Shown one piece after another: positions 5,808 through 9,525 of a stretch of 9,525 nt of DNA (positions are counted from its first letter, which is position 1; each line of letters starts with the position of its first letter). The DNA is from Desulfatitalea sp. (GTDB taxonomy: Bacteria; Desulfobacterota; Desulfobacteria; Desulfobacterales; Desulfosarcinaceae): assembly GCA_013041835.1 (NCBI GenBank), contig JABDRH010000530.1, positions 1-9,525 on the forward strand, in the 5' to 3' direction. A program made the position numbers and the translations under genes. Below the pieces are notes generated by a model. It did not search any database. It was given only the letters and a program-made list of their open reading frames with translations, and had not been told where the DNA came from.

Positions 5808-6386
5808 ATGACCCATGAATCCGTCGCCCTGGAAGCGCTGGCCCGCCTGTTTGAAGACATGGACCGGAACTATGGTGAAACGGCCCGGCGACATGGCTTT
5901 GCGTGCCACGGCTGCCCGGATAACTGCTGTCACACCCGTTTTTACCACCATACGCTGGTCGAATACCTCTACCTGCGCCGGGGGCTGGAACAGATGACAC
6001 CGGCCGAGCAAGGGTTTATCCGCACAACCGCCTCACAACAGGTTCAACATGCGAACGCCTGCATGAACCACGATCAGCCGCCTCGGCTCATGTGCCCCTT
6101 GAACCGCAGCGAACGCTGCCTGCTGTACGCCTATCGCCCCATGATCTGCCGCCTGCACGGCATCCCCCATGCCACACGCCGGCCCGACGGCCGATACCTG
6201 GAAGGACCCGGCTGCGACGATTTTTATCGCCAGTGCGGGCCCGGTACGCACGCGCCGTTGGACCGTTCGCCCCATTACACCGCCATGGCCCAATTGGAGC
6301 GACGGCTGAGGGAACAGGCCGGGTACCGGGACAAATTAAAGATGACGATTGCGCAGATGCTGCTCATGGACTTGAAGATCTTCTAA
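5808..6386 (+). CDS. YkgJ family cysteine-cluster protein (first copy)
   Basis: This 192-residue protein is of the YkgJ/CxxCxxCC type, small proteins presumed to bind zinc or an iron-sulfur centre through conserved cysteines; their role is unknown. The N-terminal cluster is C33, C36, C40, C41 (ACHGCPDNCC). A second group lies around C96 (MCPL), C104 and C114, in the family pattern CLLYAYRPMICRLHGIP. C136 and C143 may contribute further ligands. There is no signal peptide or membrane helix, so it is likely cytoplasmic. The frame is open further upstream inside dgt, but ATG 5808, five bases after the dgt stop, gives the sensible start. The tight spacing to dgt and the 30-bp gap to the next YkgJ gene suggest one transcript. 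Confidence 0.9.
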   Translation: MTHESVALEALARLFEDMDRNYGETARRHGFACHGCPDNCCHTRFYHHTLVEYLYLRRGLEQMTPAEQGFIRTTASQQVQHANACMNHDQPPRLMCPLNRSERCLLYAYRPMICRLHGIPHATRRPDGRYLEGPGCDDFYRQCGPGTHAPLDRSPHYTAMAQLERRLREQAGYRDKLKMTIAQMLLMDLKIF

Positions 6387-6416
6387 TGCGCAAACGACTG
6401 ATTCCAAAGAGACCCA

Positions 6417-7199
6417 ATGAAATACCTTGACGAATCCGATCAACACGCACTGCCCGGCCGCCCCATCGCCCCGGGCGAAACCTTTACCTTTCACTGCCAC
6501 CCGGGCATCGCCTGCTTCAACCAGTGTTGCCGGCATCTGAATCTGTTTCTCTATCCTTACGATGTGCTGCGTTTGAGTCGCACCCTGGCGGTTTCCACCG
6601 ATCAGTTTATCGACACTTACGTGGATGTCGTGTTGCGGCAGGATCACTACTTTCCCGAAGTGCTGCTGCGCATGCACGAGACCCAGGGGCACCCGTGCGT
6701 TTTTTTAACCGAGACCGGATGCGCTGTCTATTCCGACCGCCCCCACACCTGCCGCCTTTTTCCGATGGAACAGGGCGCCCGTTTCGATGCGGCCACCGGG
6801 CGGACCTCGCCGGTCTATTTTTTCCGGCCGCCCGAATTCTGCCTCGGCCCCCACGAGGTGAAACAATGGACCGTGCAAAGCTATACGGAAGACCAGGCCG
6901 CCCGCCATTACTATGATATGACCCTGCACTGGGCCGCGCTGCGCCGGCGCTTTGCAAGCGACCCCTGGGGTTTGGAAGGCCCGGAAGGCAGCCGCGCCCG
7001 CATGGCTTTCATGGCCGCCTACAATCTGGACCGCTTCAGGCAGTTTGTCTTCCAGAGCAGCTTTTTGAAACGCTACCGGATCAAAAAACCGTTGAAAATG
7101 AAACTGCAACGCGATGACGAAGCATTGTTGATGTTTGGATTCGAGTGGATCGGGCTCTTCGTTTGGGGGATACCATCCAAAAGGATCAGCATGCGTTAA
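6417..7199 (+). CDS. YkgJ family cysteine-cluster protein (second copy)
   Basis: This is a 260-residue member of the same cysteine-cluster family, clearly different in sequence and length from its neighbour. The first cluster is C27, C33, C37, C38 (FHCHPGIACFNQCC). The second is C94, C102 and C112 in PCVFLTETGCAVYSDRPHTC, followed by RLFP, the classic family signature. C141 or a nearby cysteine in FCLGPHE may also be a ligand. The C-terminal third is basic and aromatic (for example FLKRYRIKKPLKMKLQ), with a hydrophobic stretch FGFEWIGLFVWGIP near the end that could touch a membrane or a partner. It lies between the first YkgJ gene and the selenoprotein gene, 19 bp before the latter. Metal or cluster binding is inferred from the family; the function is unknown. 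Confidence 0.9.
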   Translation: MKYLDESDQHALPGRPIAPGETFTFHCHPGIACFNQCCRHLNLFLYPYDVLRLSRTLAVSTDQFIDTYVDVVLRQDHYFPEVLLRMHETQGHPCVFLTETGCAVYSDRPHTCRLFPMEQGARFDAATGRTSPVYFFRPPEFCLGPHEVKQWTVQSYTEDQAARHYYDMTLHWAALRRRFASDPWGLEGPEGSRARMAFMAAYNLDRFRQFVFQSSFLKRYRIKKPLKMKLQRDDEALLMFGFEWIGLFVWGIPSKRISMR

Positions 7200-7202
7200 G
7201 GC

Positions 7203-7208
7203 GAAGGA
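7203..7208 (+). promoter_or_regulatory. Ribosome-binding site of the selenoprotein gene
   Basis: GAAGGA lies 10 nt before ATG 7219 in the 19-bp gap after the second YkgJ gene. It supports a start at 7219 rather than upstream in-frame codons that fall inside the preceding gene. Confidence 0.6.
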
Positions 7209-7218
7209 TACCGCATCC

Positions 7219-8043
7219 ATGGATTTCAAAAGAATAAAAGATCAGTTTTTGGCCCGCCTGTTCACCCGCTATCCACCGCTGTTCCACCGCTGGGTAAAAC
7301 AACACCGCTTTCTCGAATTTGATGATGTGCCTTGGACGCCTTTCAAAGGCGACATCGCCGAAAGCCGCGTGGCCCTGGTCACCACGGCCGGGGTGCATCT
7401 GAAAACAGACCCACCCTTCAACATGCACGATCCGGCCGGGGATCCAAGTTTTCGGCAGATACCCGCCGATGCGGCGCCGGGTGCATGGACCATCACCCAC
7501 AACTACTACGACCACAGCGATGCGGACCTGGACATCAACGTGGTCTTTCCCTTTGAACGCCTGCGCGATCTGGCCGACCAGGGCGACATCGGTTCGGTCG
7601 GTCCGCGCCACTTTTCTTTCATGGGCCACATCCTGCCGCCCCACATCGACACGCTCATGACGCGCACCGCACCCGCAGCGGCCGAAGCGCTCAAGCATGA
7701 CGGGGTGGACATCGTGCTGCTCACCCCGGCTTGAGGGCTGTGCAACCAGTCCGTGGGACTGATCCAGCGCACCATTGAACAGGCGGGCATCCCCACCATC
7801 TCGGTGACCCTCTCCCGGGGCATCAGCCGCAAGATCAAACCGCCGCGCGCCATTTATACCGGTTTTCCCCTGGGCCACCCCGTTGCGTTTCCCCACCAGC
7901 ACTTCCGCCAGCTGCAACTGCTGCGCCTGATGCTCAACACCCTGGTCACCCAGATAACTCCGGGTGACATTGTGGTACACAAACTTGTCAAGGATGAGGA
8001 CCCCGAACAGGCCTGCGTGCTGTGCCAAGGAATCGACTCGTAG
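7219..8043 (+). CDS. Selenoprotein B-family reductase with in-frame TGA (Sec172)
   Basis: One 274-residue protein is encoded if the in-frame TGA at 7732-7734 is read as selenocysteine. It belongs to the glycine/sarcosine/betaine/D-proline reductase selenoprotein B family. In GrdB and PrdB the motif is Thr-x-x-Sec-Gly-x-Cys; here the sequence is LLTPA-Sec172-GLC175-NQSVG. Family traits continue on both sides of the TGA without a frame change. Before it come RVALVTTAGVHLKTDPPFN, GDPSFRQIP and DADLDINVVFPFERLRDLAD. After it come IQRTIEQAGIPTISVTLSRG and KPPRAIYTGFPLGHP. The protein ends in C266-V-L-C269 near the C-terminus. A SECIS-like hairpin follows the TGA. It is shorter than GrdB (about 430 residues), and no partner GrdA, GrdC or GrdE gene is adjacent, so it is a stand-alone relative of unknown substrate, probably a redox enzyme. 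Annotation as a pseudogene or as two ORFs would be wrong. Confidence 0.92.
7735..7773 (+). promoter_or_regulatory. Bacterial SECIS-like stem-loop
   Basis: Just after the TGA the RNA folds into a 6-bp stem CAGUCC (7747-7752) / GGACUG (7756-7761) with a three-base loop GUG (7753-7755). A lower helix GUGC (7740-7743) / GCAC (7769-7772) can close it. The apical loop begins with G and lies 18 nt after the UGA. Both agree with the known bacterial SECIS rules: a G among the first two loop bases, about 16-37 nt from the UGA. It would recruit SelB with Sec-tRNA and lies within the coding region, as in bacterial selenoprotein genes. Confidence 0.85.
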
Positions 8044-8050
8044 ATCGGGG

Positions 8051-8365
8051 CTATTCGGGCGCCATGGTCACCTGCAGCGGAAACTCGTTGTCCCGCGCCA
8101 GCTTGATCGTGGCGACCACCTTGGTTTCGGCTACGTCCCTGGGGTATACGCCGGCCACACCGCTACCCTGGCGGTGCACCTGCCACATGAGCGCCGTGGC
8201 CTCCGCCAAGCCCTTGTGAAATACGTGGACCAACACCTCCACCACGAATTCGCGCGTCGTGAAGTTGTCGTTGTGCAAAATCACGCGATACATGCGCGGC
8301 TTCTTGATGCGCGCCTGAACATTTTCCTTGACCTGTTCGATGATGTCAGGTTGCTGTGCGGCCAT
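8051..8365 (-). CDS. clpS: ATP-dependent Clp protease adaptor ClpS
   Basis: ClpS delivers N-degron substrates to the ClpAP protease in the cytoplasm. The 104 residues comprise a flexible N-terminal tail (1-24) that would enter the ClpA pore, then the folded core: YRVILHNDNFTTREFVVEVL, ATALMWQVHRQGSGVAGVY and AETKVVATIKLARDNEFPLQ. The pocket residues N32, D33 and H64 are conserved. The position of the E. coli gate residue M40 is R38 here. The frame is open further upstream, but ATG 8365-8363 gives the family length and has a GGAG about 10 nt before it. clpA does not follow: the next gene leftwards is the convergent selenoprotein gene, only 7 bp away. It lies 70 bp after tyrA on the same strand and may share its transcript. 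Confidence 0.95.
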   Translation of the reverse strand: MAAQQPDIIEQVKENVQARIKKPRMYRVILHNDNFTTREFVVEVLVHVFHKGLAEATALMWQVHRQGSGVAGVYPRDVAETKVVATIKLARDNEFPLQVTMAPE

Positions 8366-8435
8366 GTGGATGAACTCCGGCGACGATGATGGGTCTTTTT
8401 TTGAAAGTGAAGGTAACCCACCGGTGTAAGTGGAA

Positions 8436-9176
8436 TCAACCCTTTTCCAGAGCTTCCAAGTGTCCGTGAATCGCGGATATGGCATCCATGAAGGCCCGGC
8501 GTTTCTCCTGGGCATAAGGATTGTAGCGATGCATGTCTTCGAAAAGCTGCCAGGTGTCGTTGTTGACCACCTCCAGGATGTTGAGCAGGCGCTTGTATCC
8601 CTCGGTGTCGATATCCAGGGGCGTTGCCCCGAATTTGGCGAGGGTACGGCCCAGAAAGTGGGTCAGCGACAAGCTCACGGCAATTTTACGGTCGTGTTCG
8701 GCCGGTGTGGTTTCAATGAGTTGAAGGCCCCTGGCAACCAGCCACTGCTTGATGCGCGCGTAATGCCGGGGGGCGATACGTTCCGCGCACAGCACGATTT
8801 TATGGCCCTTAAGCGTCTCTGCGGCACTGTCGGGTCCGAACATGGGATGAGTGGCCAGGATTTCCACCGATTCTGGCAGGTGCTCCCGCATCCACGTTGC
8901 CGGGTAGCTTTTGACCGAGCAGACGTCGGCCACCAGAGCGTTGGGCTGCAACAGGGGGGCAATCTGGGAAAGGGTAGGTTGCATGGCCGATATGGGCACG
9001 CAAACGATGACAAATTTTTGGGAACAAGCTTCTTCCAAGGGTACCAGACGGCCGCCGGCCCTTTCGATGTCGCCGGCTTTATCCGCGCTGCGGGTATGGA
9101 CCACCACATCAAAATCGCCCGATAAATGGCGTACGGTCAACCGGCCGAAACGACCGTATCCGATCAGTCCGATCAT
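8436..9176 (-). CDS. tyrA: Prephenate dehydrogenase (TyrA family)
   Basis: TyrA oxidatively decarboxylates prephenate (or arogenate) with NAD(P)+ in tyrosine synthesis, in the cytoplasm. The 246-residue protein shows the Rossmann nucleotide motif GLIGYGRFG at residues 3-11, VADVCSVKS (82-90), H110 in LATHPMFGPDS (the residue type that acts in catalysis), EHDRKIAVSLSLTHFLGRTL with H161 and H173, and a helical C-terminal domain. It is shorter than fused bacterial versions and has no chorismate mutase or ACT domain attached, so no feedback domain is evident. The start ATG 9176 overlaps the stop of the upstream aminotransferase (TTATGATC), implying coupled translation. An aromatic aminotransferase next to TyrA fits one pathway step following the other. 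Confidence 0.95.
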   Translation of the reverse strand: MIGLIGYGRFGRLTVRHLSGDFDVVVHTRSADKAGDIERAGGRLVPLEEACSQKFVIVCVPISAMQPTLSQIAPLLQPNALVADVCSVKSYPATWMREHLPESVEILATHPMFGPDSAAETLKGHKIVLCAERIAPRHYARIKQWLVARGLQLIETTPAEHDRKIAVSLSLTHFLGRTLAKFGATPLDIDTEGYKRLLNILEVVNNDTWQLFEDMHRYNPYAQEKRRAFMDAISAIHGHLEALEKG

Positions 9177-9525
9177 AACACCTCTTTCATCTTCTCGAAG
9201 GCCCGCGCCAGGATGGGCTCCGGCATGCCGAAGGAGAGCCGGATGCGGCCCGGCCCGTGAAAGGCTTCGCCGGGCACCACCGCCACCCCGGCCGCGTCAA
9301 GCAGCCGGGCGGCCAGATCCATACTGCTATGGCCTGGCTGCAAATGGGAGCGGACATCGACAAACAAATAAAAGGCACCCTGGGCCGTAACGCACGGGAA
9401 CAGGGCGCGGGTCAGTTCAGCGGCCCGGTCCCGACGCTGTTGCAAGATGTCCCGCCTACCGGTCACAATGGACGGGTCCATCTGCAGGGCCGCCAGAGCA
9501 CCGTGTTGGGCGAACGTGCACACGT
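9173..9525 (-). CDS. Class I/II aminotransferase, C-terminal part (partial)
   Basis: These are the last 116 or so residues of a fold-type I, PLP-dependent aminotransferase of the aspartate/aromatic family; the N-terminus with the PLP lysine lies beyond the right edge. Family traits seen are FAQHGALAAL at the truncated end, the small-domain helix DILQQRRDRAAELTRAL, GAFYLFVDVRSHLQPG, the stretch LLDAAGVAVVPGEAFHGPGR, and IRLSFGMPE, which carries the Arg expected to bind the substrate carboxylate. The substrate cannot be assigned from the C-terminus alone. The neighbouring tyrA, with which it overlaps by four bases, suggests an aromatic or prephenate aminotransferase, by context only. Confidence 0.9.
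   Translation of the reverse strand, partial: VCTFAQHGALAALQMDPSIVTGRRDILQQRRDRAAELTRALFPCVTAQGAFYLFVDVRSHLQPGHSSMDLAARLLDAAGVAVVPGEAFHGPGRIRLSFGMPEPILARAFEKMKEVL

Noticed and set aside
7732..7734. TGA as a nonsense mutation making a pseudogene
   Set aside because: The stop lies exactly at the family Sec position, is followed by Gly-x-Cys and a SECIS-like hairpin, and both halves remain intact in one frame with no other damage.
7186..8028. Long minus-strand ORF (280 codons) across the selenoprotein gene
   Set aside because: It is open through the TGA only because it is read on the other strand. Its product is low-complexity, Val/His/Gly-rich antisense sequence with no recognisable domain, whereas the plus strand shows a clear protein family on both sides of the TGA.

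Overview
The window reads as a GC-rich bacterial chromosome segment. It most likely comes from a sulfate-reducing-type member of Desulfobacterota (the former Deltaproteobacteria). That is an inference from the protein style of several genes, the tandem YkgJ-type cysteine-cluster proteins and the selenoprotein; no rRNA marker is present.

Left part (1-3363, all on the minus strand, read right to left): a translation operon in the canonical order infC - rpmI - rplT - pheS - pheT, with pheT running off the left edge. infC has no ATG. Its best start is a rare ATA at 3250, placed 7 nt after a perfect AGGAGG. A 33-codon leader ORF (3262-3363) ends inside that Shine-Dalgarno sequence. The infC-rpmI and rplT-pheS gaps both hold inverted repeats that could be attenuators.

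Middle (3456-4531, minus): a two-gene unit with an ATGA stop/start overlap. The first gene is a small protein with a HsdR-N-like (PD-(D/E)xK-like) fold that seems to have lost its nuclease residues. The second is a TadA-like zinc-dependent nucleoside deaminase. It diverges from the next block across an intergenic region of about 175 bp.

Right-centre (4708-8043, plus): a compact run of dgt (HD-domain dNTP triphosphohydrolase), two different YkgJ-family cysteine-cluster proteins, and a gene that simple ORF calling splits in two at an in-frame TGA (7732-7734). The split gene is the main discovery. It is a stand-alone member of the glycine/sarcosine/betaine reductase selenoprotein B family, with the TGA read as selenocysteine in a Sec-Gly-Leu-Cys motif. 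The bases just after the TGA fold into a clear bacterial SECIS-like hairpin. The full protein is 274 residues and also ends in a CxxC motif.

Right end (8051-9525, minus, convergent with the selenoprotein gene): the C-terminal part of a class I/II aminotransferase, a prephenate dehydrogenase (tyrA) with a start overlapping the aminotransferase stop, and clpS, the ClpAP N-degron adaptor. The first two fit aromatic amino acid synthesis. No gap without a gene exceeds 300 bases, and I see no rRNA, tRNA, insertion sequence or CRISPR array.
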